64,000 nucleotides of DNA from Parasponia andersonii (GCA_002914805.1 JXTB01000044.1:1448014-1512013); one strand, 5' to 3'. Counted from the stretch's first letter, positions 11,701 to 25,574 are shown. The notes: generated by a model not told the origin, from the sequence alone. Numbers and translations: made by a program.

Positions 11701-14654
11701 TAACTAGTGAAATTGAACAAAGAGAACTATATAATAAAGCACCCACTCTCTTTATGCCGTTAATTATAAGGCTGTATGAGCCATAACAAAGAAGTATCAA
11801 GAGAATTAATAAAGCATAAAACTAGGGTAAGAAATTAATTTGAAAATATTAGCGAAAAGAGAGCTTACGTACCATATAACTCTCATAGCTTTGAGAAGAT
11901 CCAACCGAATAAATTGAATAGAAGAACTAGAAGTTAAAGAATTAATCACCGTTATCATAGCTACCCCTACCGTCCTAGATACGTTAAGAGAGATGAATAG
12001 ACAAATAGGGGGAAAATGGAGACAAATAATAGAAAAGTAGAGACTCCTTGAGAATGCATTGGCACCTAGAAGAATAGTAAATTATTGACAGTTGGCTTGT
12101 TTTAAAATTGACAGCTAGCATTGAACAATAGAAAAGATGGATATAAATTAGACTGGAAAATTCTTTGCACGAGAAGCATCTCCAGCACTCCTTAGAATCA
12201 CAAAAGTCACCGAAAAACCCAAAAAAAAAAAAAAAATCCAATGAAAGTGCCAAATTATCCTGCTCTAAATAATAAGTTTCTTAATTTATTAAACTTGAAA
12301 AAAAAAGAGATAAAAATAACTAAAAAGACTAGGATATAAATGGAAGAAAGGATATAAAACTAAAGATTAAAAAACATGTATTTTATGAAAGTTAAGTCTT
12401 AAAACGAACATCCGGTCTTTCTTTTTTTTTTTTTTTTCTTTGAAGTTAGGCTAAAATGGAGAAAACTCAAAGAAAGATGAACTTAAAAGTTTTTTTGTTT
12501 TTGATCCAAATGACATTTGAAAGACTACTTTTAATTCTTAGATGAATTCTTTTGGACGAATTATAAAATTTATTACCTTTTATGACCTCCTATTACCAGA
12601 AGTCACAAATATTTTATAGTAGTCTTTTTTTGATGAAAAAAAGAAAGTTCTAAAAAAGGGGCAACCAATGTTTATCATACCTCATGAACATTATCATAGG
12701 AACCTCTTAACACTAACTAGAATGGTCGCTGAAGGCCTTAGTCGACAGGCCTTATCCTTAGAAGAGGAGCAATATATATTACCACAGCTCCACCAAATAT
12801 TATTAGGAGTTAGGAGTAAGGTTACATAGAGAATGGTCCTAGACACTTGTACAGCGATACCACCTTGTTGTTATCATAGGTCCTAAATATTGATAGGAAT
12901 ATTTGCCAAATATCATAGATAACGGGCTCTATCCTTCAGAAGGGGAGGGCATGTACTCTATATCAGATACTAGGCTGACACCGATAGAAAATATATGAAT
13001 ATATGACACTGATAGAAAACAATCACTCATGATTAAGGTAACTAAAAGTGTCATCCAACACTCACACCCTTGACCACAAATTCATTTACAGTAAATCTTA
13101 TCGCTAGGCTACCCTATTTAATGGTTATAACTAGTCGTTATAATAGGTTATAACTTTTATAAATTCTCTTTTAGCGAGCCCAAAATATTTAAATTCAGGG
13201 GACACTAGCTTTTCAAAGCATAATACTATTTTAGAATCAGTATATTTAACTTGTTCATTTTTAAAGCTTTTCATGAATCTCATTGGAAGTCTTTTTGTAC
13301 ACACCATTGTACAAATGATCAATACTAACTACCACTAGCTTTTCTCATTGACATTGTAGTAATTCTTTTTTTTCACTTTTAACTTATTTCTGCACTGACA
13401 CTGGACAGAAAAGGAGCAAGAGTCCGCTCAAAGTAAAATAATTATGAGGGGTTTGATGGAGTACTTCACCACAAACGTGTGGGATGCTTAACATTTAATG
13501 CACAGTGATTATGAATAATATCAACCTTGACACCAGAAAATAAAACTAAAATAAGACAAAATAAAAAGACTATTTATAATAAAGACAATCTTCTACTTGA
13601 TTTTTCTTGCTTTCAAAATCATTCTATTTTGTTAAATACAAGTTGTAGTGCTCAACCGTGATCCTTCCTCCCAAAACCCCAAAAAGTGTACTTAATTTGG
13701 GTTTCATTGATTATGCTTATTGGGGATTGTTATAATGAATTGGGATATGATTAATCTCATATTTACCTGATGAAAAATGTTGTGTTCATGTCACTATATA
13801 GTACTATTGTCTCGATGAAGATGTGTATTAAGGCCACACGTTTGTCTGGGATATGCATGTTATATATGGGGCCAGGCCGAGACAAAATATATGTGAAGGA
13901 AGCCCATTGAAGCATCACTGAGAAATAATTATAAGCTGGGGTTTGTGGACATTCCCTTTAACCGAAATGAAATCATTCTATACGATATTGCTTTCCATAA
14001 CTTTTATTATGAGCCCATTTTCCCCTGCTGCAAATATTTCAATGAGTGTAATTGGATACAGTTTCTGTGGGATCAATCCATTTCTGAATTTTATGGAATG
14101 GGTCGGTTTGATTTTTCAAGTTTAGTAATTGTTACCCTTTAATGTTTATTATTATATATTATTTTCTTTGAAAAATGTTACCCATGAATAAAACCGACTC
14201 AAAGATGACTTAGCTGGAAAATTTTAGATAAATATCGGAAGACATAGTCCCCTACTTGCTAACATTCACGTCACTCAAATTTATAGAAGACAATACCATT
14301 TTGTGGAAGCTAAGCTTACTAAGAGAAAGTTCACTGGTAAGAAAAATTCAATAAAGAAAAAGAAGGAAATATTTCTTTTTAGAGAAAAAAAAGGTAAATA
14401 TAAGAAAGAAAGAATATTCAGACACACTTTTTGACAAACTAGCACAAACAACGTGTCTAATCAGTGCTAAAATTAATGTATCTAGAAACAAAAAGCTATA
14501 GAGGCATGTAACTTTGCATCACAATAAGCAACAAAACAGATCTAACAAGTCAATTCGACGCGCTCTCGAATATTATTCCATTTGGACCCCTCATTCAAAA
14601 TCTATCAAACTTTGGAAAATCATATACATTATTACGAATATACGTAGATGATCT

Positions 14655-14775
14655 ATATCAAATACAAAATATTTTTATTACTTATATATTATTTTGACTA
14701 ATAAAAATTTATATGCATATTTTTTATAATAAAAAATAAAAAAATATTAATAATACATCTTTTTTTATATATTTT
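14655..14775. repeat. AT-rich dispersed repeat related to 34900-35030
   Basis: TTACTTATATAT, a TATTTT..TAAT.AAAATTTAT block, TATAATAAAAAATAA and ATATTAATAATACAT occur in the same order at 34910-35030. Both copies are almost purely A/T. Probably two copies of a decayed MITE, although low complexity weakens the case. Confidence 0.4.
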
Positions 14776-15286
14776 ATTATAATTTTTGAATCGATGATAA
14801 GTATATATATTTATTTAAGGTTTTACACGAAGCTTGGCGAAGTAGGAGCCAACGCACCGAAAACCCACCAATCCATCAACTTCTGTGTTCTGCTTTAGGA
14901 GTTAGGACCCGATGAACTCGTGATCTGTAAACATCATGGCACCAATTACTGGGCCATTCCAGTTTTACACCTATACAGTTCCTATTGATCCTGAATAGCC
15001 TATCTATCTATATCAAACTCAAATATTAGTCTTTAAGCTAGTACTATAATGATCTATGAACATTTACAGATCCCAATCCACATATGACACATCTATGTAT
15101 GTATATATAGCGGTACCGGACAACATGTGCCTGAAAAACTTTCTTTCAAATTATGAAAGTTCCAGGCAAATTTATGTGTTAGTTTATTGCCTCCTGCACT
15201 GTGATCCAGTTAAATCTCTTAGGCATCATAAACAGGAAGTTCTACCTTCTATTTTTTCCCCATACTTTTCCTTCAATAAAGAGTGA

Positions 15287-15440
15287 TGAGAGAATTCGAA
15301 TCTTAAACTTTCCTATTGAAGATGAATATGATTACTAATCAGACTTAATTTACGACTATAGTTATAAGAGAAATCGAACCTTAAATTTTACTATCGAAGA
15401 TGAATATAATTACTAATTAGATTTAGTTTACGACTACAGT
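15287..15440. repeat. Two-copy tandem duplication, unit about 72 bp
   Basis: AGAGAATTCGAATCTTAAA to TTTACGACTATAGTT is followed directly by a diverged second copy (AGAGAAATCGAACCTTAAA to TTTACGACTACAGTT). Confidence 0.75.
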
Positions 15441-17275
15441 TCTAGTTTATATTGCTTAATTGTAGTTTTTAATTTATTTTTTCACCATTTCTTTTCTTTT
15501 TCTTTTTTGTTTTATTCTTTTTCTATTTATGGCCTTAATTGTTTTCACATTTTATTGCAACTTTCCTTCATTGATGCACCAGAATGAGTACCTAGGTACA
15601 ACCTCCAACACTCTTCTCTCTTTTCCTAGCTATATGTTGCTTTCTCTGATAATAATGATTCTAACATCAAGACATATATATATATATATATATATATACA
15701 AATTTGCGAGAAATTATATTCTACCATTTGAGAAAGAAAGTGTTAATATTTATATTACCCAATTTGAAGAAGTATTATAATTACTCATATACCATTTTTT
15801 TTTCAATCAATCCCAACTTTTCGAAATTCTGATCATACATTTAGATTAGTCACTCAGGGTATCCACTCTAATTCAAATCATGAATAATCATCACCTCATA
15901 GAAGGACAAAATTTTTAGAGGTAATGTATAAAGCTTTTCATAATCTTCGCTCCAACAAGTCTAGAAAAGATACAAAATTTTTCCATCAAATGTTTCAAAA
16001 AAAAAAAAATTGTTTTTACCTTTAATATATATAGAGTTATAATGATCATAGCGATCTGTTGAGTGAAAATGCTAGGGGCCGGGAGGTCTAGAAAGTAAGA
16101 TAATTTATTTCTTGCCAAAAAAATGTTAGAATTAGTATACCTACAAGAGGTGCAATTATAGTATATATTATAGTGCATGGCCGGCCCTTTGAAAGAAGCT
16201 TTTGCTTCACACCTCACTCTAAAGAAAGAGTTGAGTAATAGTACTATATAGCTATATAGGGAGAGTGAAATTCAAGTGTTGTCCAGTAAAGGGGGAAAAA
16301 AGAAAAAAAGAAAACTATTTGAGTCAGCAAATTGATATATGGTGATTAATTTCTCTTCACCAACCACCATCAACCTTTGCTTTTATTTAAACAAAAACAA
16401 AAAAAAAAAAATAAATAAATTAAAATAAACTATAAGAAACTCTAAAAAGGTTAGATTGTAATTTTATTAATTATATTGAGAGAGGGAGAGAGAGAGGGTG
16501 TTTGGAGAAGGGTCTGTGTCAAAAAGGGTTAAGATCCTAATAGGACCCCCAAAGGATCTCCTTTTGCTGGTTACGCAAACACCTTATGGTCCATTTCCAA
16601 ATTTTTATTTTATTTTTCCAATTTAAATTTTTGGAAATATGTAGAGAGAGAAAGAGATGCTCTCACCGCCCCAGCTATGAAGGAGAGAGAAGTACGGGAC
16701 CCGTTTGTGGTGGGAACCACGTGGAGAGTTCAATGATGCGGTCCGCCGCATGATTGGCGACCCCGGCCGACCACCACCGTCCTACGTGGACTGCGCGTCC
16801 ACATCACTAGCCATACGTCTTCGATCGCCTCCAGCTTCAAGCTTTAGGCTCCCCATAAACTACTTTTATTTATATATATATATATATAAATATATCTTTT
16901 CCTTTTATTTTTCCCGATATATCCTCCATGATATCACCGACGATCTACGACGTCGTATTTGTTCACTACATCACTACTCCATAGTCCATTCTCTTCGCTA
17001 CCAAGTAGTAGTAGTAGTACCCACGTCGTTTTCTCTCCGGGTCGGTCAATGTTCAAACTTGGGTTAAGGCCAATATATAATAAACATGTCCATGCATATC
17101 CCTTTCATGGACCGCCCGTGTGTTTATATATATATATGTTTGTGCATACATATTATATTATACTGCATAATATCTCTTGGAAATTCTAATTAATAACATG
17201 CATATTAAATATAAAATTATGTATCTGTCTATAAATATACACGTAGATATATTCATTATATTCAGTGATATGTAT

Positions 17276-18555
17276 TGAAAAGGAAAAGACTGTTGTCATT
17301 TGCAATATTGTAGTATAATTGTCTGTGTTTACTGATAGTGGTTTTGGGTTAATGTTTCAACATCATTGCAATATTTTACCTAATATTTTTGAACGTATTT
17401 GTCTGAATTTTACAGCTGCCATATGATTGAATATCTATTCAATTAGTTGTATTTTAATCAGAAATATCAATGATTAATATTTGCCTTGTAGGAAAATTAT
17501 ATTCACATATTTCTTTCTTATTTAGGCTTGTTTTAATGAAGATTGATTATTGAGTAATTGCTAATATTAATTGTTTAATATTTCTACAAATAATCAATCT
17601 CGATTTTAATCAATCAAATTTTATTTTTTAGGCTAATTCTATAGGATTGTTTAGACAACTTACATTTTTATAGAAACTACCTTATTGTATAAAAGTATAA
17701 ATGCTTATCTCTTGAGTTGTCATTTCCTTATTTATTCTTAGTTGATTCTTATTGTATATTTGATTGATTTGTGTGAAAAACAGAATTTTTATTTCAGATA
17801 ACAAATCAATGTTTCTTCTAGAAAGGTTACAAATCTGATTGTTTAGACAAAGCCGATGTGGTTACATCACTATACAGAATCGACAATAATTTTAGATAAA
17901 TCTTGATTGCGAAAATCTTATCCGTGACTGATCTAATTAACTTCCAATCAAAATTTATGATGAGTAAAACATGTTTTGCAAATTGCCAAGGAATGAAAGA
18001 TCTCAATCACTATAAATAGGAGTCCAGGTTAGAGTCCTAAGTATACCATGTATGTTTAAGATTGCCATTAGAGCAATATTTAGTTAAAATTTGTCCATAC
18101 TTTGTTTGGTAAGACTACGAGGGATTTTTAGTCGTGAGAGTGCTTCGAGAGAAGTACGAGCACTTCGGGAAAAGTGCAACAAATCTTCGGGAGAAGGCAG
18201 GTTCTATGAAATCTGGAAGAAGTTCAGACAGAAGGAATCACATTAAGTCGAGGAGAGCTTGCTAGACGGATTAGTGAAGGAGTATTGGCATGTTGCAATA
18301 TTTAAGAGAATGAATCTTTTAAATTTGATTAGTGTTTGTACTTACGTTATTCTTTACTAATAGGTTTATTTCTCTAGGCATGGCCTCTTGGATGTAGGCT
18401 ATCGAGAGATAATTGAACCAAGTAAAAATATTGTGTGTCCAGTTTTTACTTTTCAGTGTTATAACATCTATATTATAATTTTCCCCATATTCACCTTACA
18501 TAATTAATTGGACAATTAATTATATTCAATAAACATACTAGAAACGATCGTAACA
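17276..18555 (+). repeat. 5' LTR of copia element 1
   Basis: 1280 bp, matching 22832-24084 along its length with scattered substitutions and small indels, including a roughly 50-bp block near 17310-17365 missing from the 3' LTR. A TATA box, TATAAATAGG, lies at 18011-18020, followed by the R/U5-like part. Confidence 0.9.
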
Positions 18556-18699
18556 ATTAATATCAAAGAGGGTCACTAATAGTTTGTTTTGTGAGATTTT
18601 GTAGGTTTTTGACCGTATTTTTCAAGTATATCGTTTCTTGCTGAAGGAGGGTCCATTACACGCCCTCGACTACTTTATGATATAAGTTATTTATATTGA

Positions 18700-19620
18700 A
18701 AGGTACGTATGAAGGCATTCGTCAGGGCTATTGATAGAAAGCTTAGAGATCCGTTCTTATTGGTTGGAGTCCTCCAACTACTAAGGACAATGAATGGAAG
18801 AGTATTTCTAAACATGTATTTAATTGATCATCTGATGATGACAAACTTGCTAATTTCAATTCTAAAGCTATACATGCCATTCTTAATGGAGTTGATCCAA
18901 CTTGAATCAAAATGATTATAAATTGTGAATCTACAAAAGAGGCATGAGACATTTTACAAATTCATTTTGAAGGTTCTAGAGATATTAAAAAAACCAAATT
19001 GGTCATTTTATCTTCTAAATTTGAGGAATTAAAAATGAGAGATGATGAAATCTTGTCTAAATATTTCAATAAATTGTATGATATTTCTAACGAGGCTTTT
19101 GCTCTTGGAAAATATTTTTCAGATACTAAAATTGTTAGAAAAATATTTCAATTTTTGCCTGATAGATTTCAACCAAAGCTCATAATCATTGAAGAGAGCA
19201 AGAACCTCGACACTAAGAAGGTTGAGAAACTGATGGGATACTTGCAAATATACGAGATAAATATCAAACATAAGAAAAAAGATAAAACTATTACCCTTAA
19301 AGTAGCCTTAGAGTCAGCTTTAAGTAAAAAAAGAGATAGTGATGTCGAGTTTGCTCTATTAACTAAAAATTTCAACAGATTTTTAAAGAAAATGGGCAAC
19401 AACTCAAACAAAGGTAAGTCCACTACACCTAAATCTAATTTTTCAAAAGATAAAAAAAAGGCATTCAATGCAGGGAGTGTAAAGGGTTGTACAAACTCCC
19501 TAAAAAAGAAATATAGGGCTATGACTACCTCTTAGAGTGATGAAGAATTTGAAGACAGCCAAGAGGAAGGTGAAACACGTGTAAGTAATTATGTTACTTT
19601 TGGTGTTTTATTAGTTTCAG
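18700..19620 (+). pseudogene. Broken copia gag
   Basis: Pieces in two frames (18709-18915 and 18999-19535) make up a copia gag of the UBN2/gag-polypeptide type. Visible are E-A-W-D-I-L-Q-I-H-F-E-G, then K-L-V-I-L-S-S-K-F-E-E-L-K-M, I-V-R-K-I-F-Q-F-L-P-D-R-F and I-E-E-S-K-N-L-D. In the family these correspond to the capsid-like domain. A stop and a frame change separate the parts, and no intact CCHC zinc knuckle was found downstream. Confidence 0.8.
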
Positions 19621-20504
19621 ATAACACGTGTTCTATATAGAGTTCTGCAAATAATGTTACAATACAGCCTGCATCTGGCAATAATGTGGTAACATCAGAC
19701 AGGGTATATGATTCTGACAATGATAAATCCGAACTATTTTAAGAATCTATTTAAAAATCCTATGAGAATATGTATTCTCAATGGATTAATATTGTTGAAC
19801 AGAATAGATCTCTTGATAGAAGAGTTTCTACACTCATTCAATACAAGGAGAATGCTAAAATAAAGATCTAGAATTTAGAAACCTTAGTGGCTGAAAGAGA
19901 GACAAAAATAAAAAAGGTTTCAATAGAGCTTGAAAGGAATCAAGAGTACTTAAAAAGCTAAATTCTAGGATGGCAAAGTTAGATCATATTTTATATATCG
20001 GTAAATCTGAGTCAGATCATCGAGGACTCGGATTTAAAAGTGAGTTTTCAAATTCAAAAACTGTTTTTATTAAGAAAATCTGTTTCTAACCCAATTGCAG
20101 GAACCAATACTGATGTTATAATATAGAAGAAGCTTCATATTGTAACTTACAATAAATCAACTGCAATATCAAATTCTAGAAAACATGCTAACGTGGCAAT
20201 ACGAAAAAATCTCTTGTTACAATACATAACAGACTAGTAGGATTTAATTCCATAAAAAACTATGGTAAGTTCATTCCAACTTATCATTTTTGTGGTATTA
20301 AAGGTTATATTAGACCTAGGTGCTTTACTACGAGGAATTTTTTGGAAAATAGCTACTATTCACATAAAATTCCAATTAAAAAAAACACTAAAGAAAAAGA
20401 TTGATTTGTCAAGAAAAACAAGTAAAGTTTGGATTAAAAAATCTAAATAAATTGTTTTAGATCTTTCACTTATTTTAGAACATGAGATACTAACGATTAG
20501 TATT

Positions 20505-21400
20505 TTGATAATGGATATTCTAAACATATGACAGGTGATAAATCTATTCTTGTAGACTATAAGTTAGATACCAGAGGTGTTGCAATAGTCAGTGAAGGTG
20601 TAAAAGGAAGAGTTCTTAGAAAAAGAACTTTCAATATTGAAGGATTTCCTAAAATCAAGAATGTTTTGCATATTAGGAGACTTATGGCTAATTTGACTAG
20701 CATAAGTTAAATTTGTGATTTAAATTTTAAGGTTAATTTCACTCGTGATAAGTATTTTGTTTTTGATGAATATGGTAACTCAGTTTTGGAAGGATTTCAA
20801 TCCAAAGACATTTATTATACTTTGAAAAAATCACATTCATTGCATCTGTGAAAGAATCTGATTTGTGGCATGTTATTAGAAACTTAGTTGAGAATAATTT
20901 ATTTTTTTAAAACATATTGAAATTAACAAATAGCTAGTAGATATTTTTATAAAAGCTCTAGAAATTCGATCCATGTGAACTAATATTGTAATATTAGATA
21001 GTCAAAGTTAAAAATATTATTTGTGAAAACCCAAAAGATGTTAAGAAAACGATGAATTAGTTTTGCATATTGGGAGACTTATGGTGAATTTGATTAGCAT
21101 AAGTTAAATTTGTGATTTAAATTTTAATGTTAATTTCACTCATGATAAGTGTTTTGTTTTTGATGAATATGATAAATCAGTTTTGGAAGGATTTCAATCC
21201 AAAGATATTTATTATACTTTGACAAAATCACATTCATTGCATCTGTGAAAGAATCTGATTTGTGGCATATTATTAGAAACTTAGTTGAGAATAATTTTTT
21301 TTTAGAACATATTGAAATTAACAAATAGCTTGTAGATATTTTTATAAAAGCTCTAGAAATTCGATCCATGTGAACTAATGTTATAACATTAGATAATTAA
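20505..21400 (+). pseudogene. Copia protease / pre-integrase remnant joined to the RNase H tail
   Basis: From about 20505 the frame shows F-D-N-G-Y-S-K-H-M-T-G-D-K-S, the copia retropepsin site with the active D-S-G changed to D-N-G. The gag-pre-integrase region follows (G-F-P-K-I-K-N-V-L and L-W-H). Within a few codons it reads E-H-I-E-I-N-K and V-D-I-F-I-K-A-L, which belongs to the extreme end of RNase H. About 3 kb of integrase and RT is therefore deleted. Stops interrupt all frames. Confidence 0.8.
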
Positions 21401-21458
21401 AGTTAAAAATATTATTTGTGAAAACCCAAAAGATGTTAAGAAAACGATGAATTAGTTT
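20663..21458 (+). repeat. Tandem duplication, period 397 bp, spanning the pol deletion junction
   Basis: The segment starting GTTTTGCATATT at 20663 recurs from 21060 with few differences. Both copies carry the pre-integrase to RNase-H-tail junction and end at AAAACGATGAATTAG. The duplication happened after the deletion. Confidence 0.88.
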
Positions 21459-22831
21459 TTATTATAACTTATTTTTATGCACAACTCTTGTTATTTTTAC
21501 CATGCAAATATTCCTAGATAGTTCTAAAGAAAGATTGAAGATCCTTGATAGTTTTATGACTGACAAGTGTGACATGTTGATCTCAGTTTTATTTTGTAAA
21601 TACAGGTATCATGATCAGAAACAATAAGTTACACTGATATATGAAAGCCATCTATAAGTAATCTGAGCTTATGTATCACAAATACAATAAAAAATTATCA
21701 ACAATGAGAAAAGGGCTATCTCACTAATAGTGTGAAAGCTACCAATCATGGAAAGACCATTGCCTTAGTTGTTGTCAATGTTACAACATCACCTATTTAT
21801 ACAGTAGCAAAAATCATTACGTATTGCTCTATTTTATTAGAGATCAATTATTTTCAATATGTCAGTTATTTTTCAAGCTTAGATAATCAATCATTCTGAA
21901 GAATCTTCTAGAAATCGTGACTGTTGAAAATGGTAAGAACTGTATGTTTTAAAATATTTTATAATTAGAATAAATTCATCGATTTCTTTTTTGTCTACAG
22001 GGTTATCATATATAATATTTTGACTGAGATTGCATAATCAATGTTACAACATGAAATAAACTAGGCTTATATTTAAAAAAATCAGAAAATTTTTTAGACG
22101 ATTGCAACTGATATCATCTTTACATGTTCCCAAGGTTTTTTTCTCCTTACAGTTTTTTATTTCAATTTTCTTCCAAGTTGATTCTATATTCTCTTTCAAA
22201 TTAGGGAAACTAAATGGTCTTTTATTTATTTAAATCCCCGATTTCCCTTTTTCATTGCCGCCTTCGGTGAAATTTTTGAAGGATCAAGCTACGGGTTCTT
22301 CAGTTGATCTATCCTCATAGTTCAAATGGTTCACACACCTCTTACTCCAGCCACTCCATTTTATTTCTTTTCTGCTCGTATTTACGATGCTCATAGCAAG
22401 GGAGAGTTTACTAAAGGGGAATCATGAAAACTAGCTAAGAAAAAAGACGATTATAGTGATATCTTAAAATTTCTCATTTCATAAGAAAAGTTAGTTGTTG
22501 TCTTGATGTTAGGAGCAATAATTAAGGGGGAGTAGTGTCATCCTCTTTTGAATTTATTGTTTTTGTTTTTCTGTAAGATATGAGCTCATGTTACAACATT
22601 GAGCAATTTATGACATTAGTTTCTTATATATGTATTCTGGTTTTCTTTTGATATCTTTAACTATGTTAAGAATTCTACAGTTCTTTGTGACTACCTTTGG
22701 CTATTTTTGCTAAAAAATGGGAGTAGTTGCAAAAATTTACGAAAATTCTGGCCAAACGCAAATTATTTTGCAGGGACTAACTAGTTTTTGCAAGTACAAA
22801 TATTTTGCCTAAAAATGCCAAAGGGTGAGAT

Positions 22832-24084
22832 TGAAAAGGAAAAGACTGTTGTCATTTACAATGTTGCAACATTATTGTAATATTTGACTTGGCATTTTTG
22901 AACTTATTTGTCTGAATTTTACAGTTGTCATATGATTGAATATCTGTTCAATTAGTTGTGTTTTAATCAGAAATATCAATGATTAATGTTCGCCGTGTAG
23001 GAAATTTTTTTTCACATATTTCTTTCTTATTTAGGCTTATTTTAATGAAGATTGACTATTGGGTAATTGTTAATATTAATTGTTTATTATTTCTAGAAAT
23101 AATCAATCTTGATTTTAATCAATCAGATTTTATTTTTTAGGCTAATTCTATCTGATTATATAGACAACTTACATTTTTATGGAAACTACCTTATTATATT
23201 AAAGTATAAATGCTTATCTCTTGAGTTGTCGTTTCCTTATTTATTCTTAGTTGATTTTTATTGTGTGTGAACACTTTTTATTTGATTGATTTGTGTAAAA
23301 ACAAAAACAGAATTTTTATTTCAAGTAACAAATCAATGTTTTTTTCTAGAAATGTTATAAATCTGACTGTTTAAACAGAACTGATATTGTAACATCACTG
23401 TACAGAATCAACAATAATTTCATATCAGCCTTAATTACGAAAATCTTATTCTTGACTGATCGAATTGACTTCCAGTCAGTATTTATGATGAGTAAAACAT
23501 GTCTTACAGATTGCCAAGAATTGGAAGACCTCAAGCACTATAAATAGGAGTCTAGGTTAGAAGCCTAAATGTGCCATGTATATTTGAGATTGCTATTAGA
23601 GCAATACTTAGTTAAATCTGTCTATACTTTGTTTTGTGAGACTATGAGGGATTCTTAGTCGTGAGAGTGTTTTGGGAGAAGTACGAGTACTTCGAAAGAA
23701 GTGCAACAAGTCTTCGAGAGAAAGCAAATTCCGCGAAATCTGAAGGGAGTTTAGACAGAAGGAATCGTATTAAGTTAATGGGAGCTCACTTGATGAATTA
23801 GTGAAGGAGTACTGGCATGTTGTAATATTTAAGAAAGGGAGATTTTTAAATTTAATTAGTATTTGCACTCAAGTTATTCTTTACTAATAAATTTATTTAT
23901 TTGGAAATGGCCATTTGGATGTAAACTATCGGGGAAGATAATTGAAACAAGTAAAATTATTATGTGTCACATTTTTACTTTTCGGTATTACAACATTCAT
24001 ATTATAATTTTTGGCATATTCATTTTACATAATTAATTGAACAATTAATTATATCCGGTAAATGTACTAGAAATGGTCGTAACA
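22832..24084 (+). repeat. 3' LTR of copia element 1
   Basis: 1253 bp, TG...CA, homologous to 17276-18555. TATAAATAGG lies near 23539. The following TGTAT completes the target-site duplication. Confidence 0.9.
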
Positions 24085-24089
24085 TGTAT

Positions 24090-24566
24090 ACTGAATTTTC
24101 ACTTTAAGGTTTTTCATCCAATAAGTAGAGTAAGGCCAAAATATACGGTTTTTTTTCACACTTTAGCATTGATATGACACGTGAACCATGTTTCGCTGGC
24201 TATGAATTTTCTCATGAGTTTGCGTATATTGAATTATTGATTACTCAAACAAAATCCCAAGCAAAGATCGCATGCGGCTTTTACGAGAAATTTTTGAGTG
24301 ATTACATACTAATCTCTTTCAAGCTCCTTCAGATTTTAACAATCGATGTACATATTACACCAAGAAATACATGTTATACATATGGATAGAATCTACACTA
24401 AAAAGATTAACTCCGTGTGTGTATATGTGTTTTTTCTCCGGGTAATATATCTGCCACCCTCATTTGAGTGTTTCCATCATAACCACAGTCATATATTCTC
24501 CCTATATGATTGCTATCTTGGGAAGAAACGAGTGGACCACTTTTGATATGTGCAGAATTTTAATTA

Positions 24567-24597
<31 letters not shown>

Positions 24598-24928
24598 TAT
24601 ATTTTACATCTCTTTTTTAATCTGTTTGTCCTCTCTGGGAAATGGAATGTTAAACACACACATACAAAAAAAATAAAAAAATCTGTAATAATGACGATTA
24701 CATTTACAAGTCCCTGAGATACCTAATTAGAACGATATATATAATTCCATATGCTTTAGAAACTTTACCAGAAATATGAATATTAATTGTGAGCAGTAGA
24801 ATTAGATAATGACTTTCATATCTTATAGTTCTCCATTTGCCGCAGAAACTGATAATTCATTAATGCTCTACATAATTAAGCTCTCTCTAGGTATCAACTT
24901 CACAGAAAGGCACATGTATTCTCTGTTC

Positions 24929-24970
<42 letters not shown>

Positions 24971-25538
24971 TATCTATATCGCGGCAAGGGATAGCTTATG
25001 CCGACCATCATCTTTGTTATGATAGTTAATGATATCTATTAACTGTTAGCATGATATATTCATATCAAAGCCACCACTACCAAGTCGGAGATACCTCTAA
25101 TCTTCTAGAACTCCACAATTAGAATGTAAATTCAATTCATTATAGCACCCATGAGTGTTAAATTAGCACTATGCTTCTACCAATATGAGTTTATACATAA
25201 CGCTAGCTACATATACATAAATAAACCAAAAGACACTCGTAGTATTTAACACCAATTTGGTAACACATGCACATGATATAAGAGCTATAATTTATGTTTT
25301 ATATGTGTTATTATATAACACCACTAGTGCTCTATAGAGATCGACTAGATGATTAATAACTTAATTACATAACTTAAGTGAAAATAACTGCGTCAATGTT
25401 ATTAGCACTCCTGTACTCCATATATGAAGGGACGCCTGAGAGATAATAATAGCTTAACTAATTAAAAATAGTTATTCGTGTTACATGTACAAACATTTGG
25501 GTCTAAAAATTGAACTGAAACAACAAGTGGGGCTCCTC

Positions 25539-25574
<36 letters not shown>

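Larger units (their letters stand above)
11701..17270. other. Intergenic, no gene recognised
   Basis: No frame here matches a family I know. Notable contents are a 72-bp tandem doubling (15287-15440), an (AT)n run at about 15675-15699, an AT-rich repeat at 14655-14775 related to one near 34900, and a GC-richer segment at 16660-16860 with a perfect G-box CCACGTGG near 16716. The 120-codon frame across that segment ends in (ATAT)-encoded Tyr-Ile repeats and is judged spurious. Confidence 0.5.
17271..24089 (+). mobile_element. Ty1/copia LTR retrotransposon, complete ends, pol-deleted
   Basis: The element proper is 17276-24084, flanked by a perfect TGTAT duplication (17271-17275 and 24085-24089). 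LTRs begin TGAAAAGGAAAAG and end GTAACA (TG...CA). A decayed initiator-tRNA-Met primer site (TAATATCAAAGAGGGTC, near 18558) follows the 5' LTR, and a purine-rich tract (CCAAAGGGTGAGA, near 22818) precedes the 3' LTR. The interior encodes a broken gag, a fragment of protease and gag-pre-integrase, then jumps to the last residues of RNase H; integrase and most of RT are absent. The gag style and long LTRs recall the SIRE/Maximus lineage, which is an inference. It cannot be autonomous. Confidence 0.9.

Noticed and set aside
13943..14142. Two overlapping 60-65-residue frames starting MDIPFNRNE / MWTFPLTE
   Set aside because: No recognised family, no splice or neighbour support, two frames open over the same AT-rich DNA.
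16705..17067. 120-residue frame with basic N-terminus
   Set aside because: It runs through an (AT)n repeat encoding Tyr-Ile and a CT/GTA repeat, with no recognised domain or typical start context.
24931..24962. Long (TA)n and similar AT runs elsewhere (15675, 35356, 44362, 46898, 51777)
   Set aside because: Ordinary plant microsatellites; noted in the interval entries rather than as separate findings.
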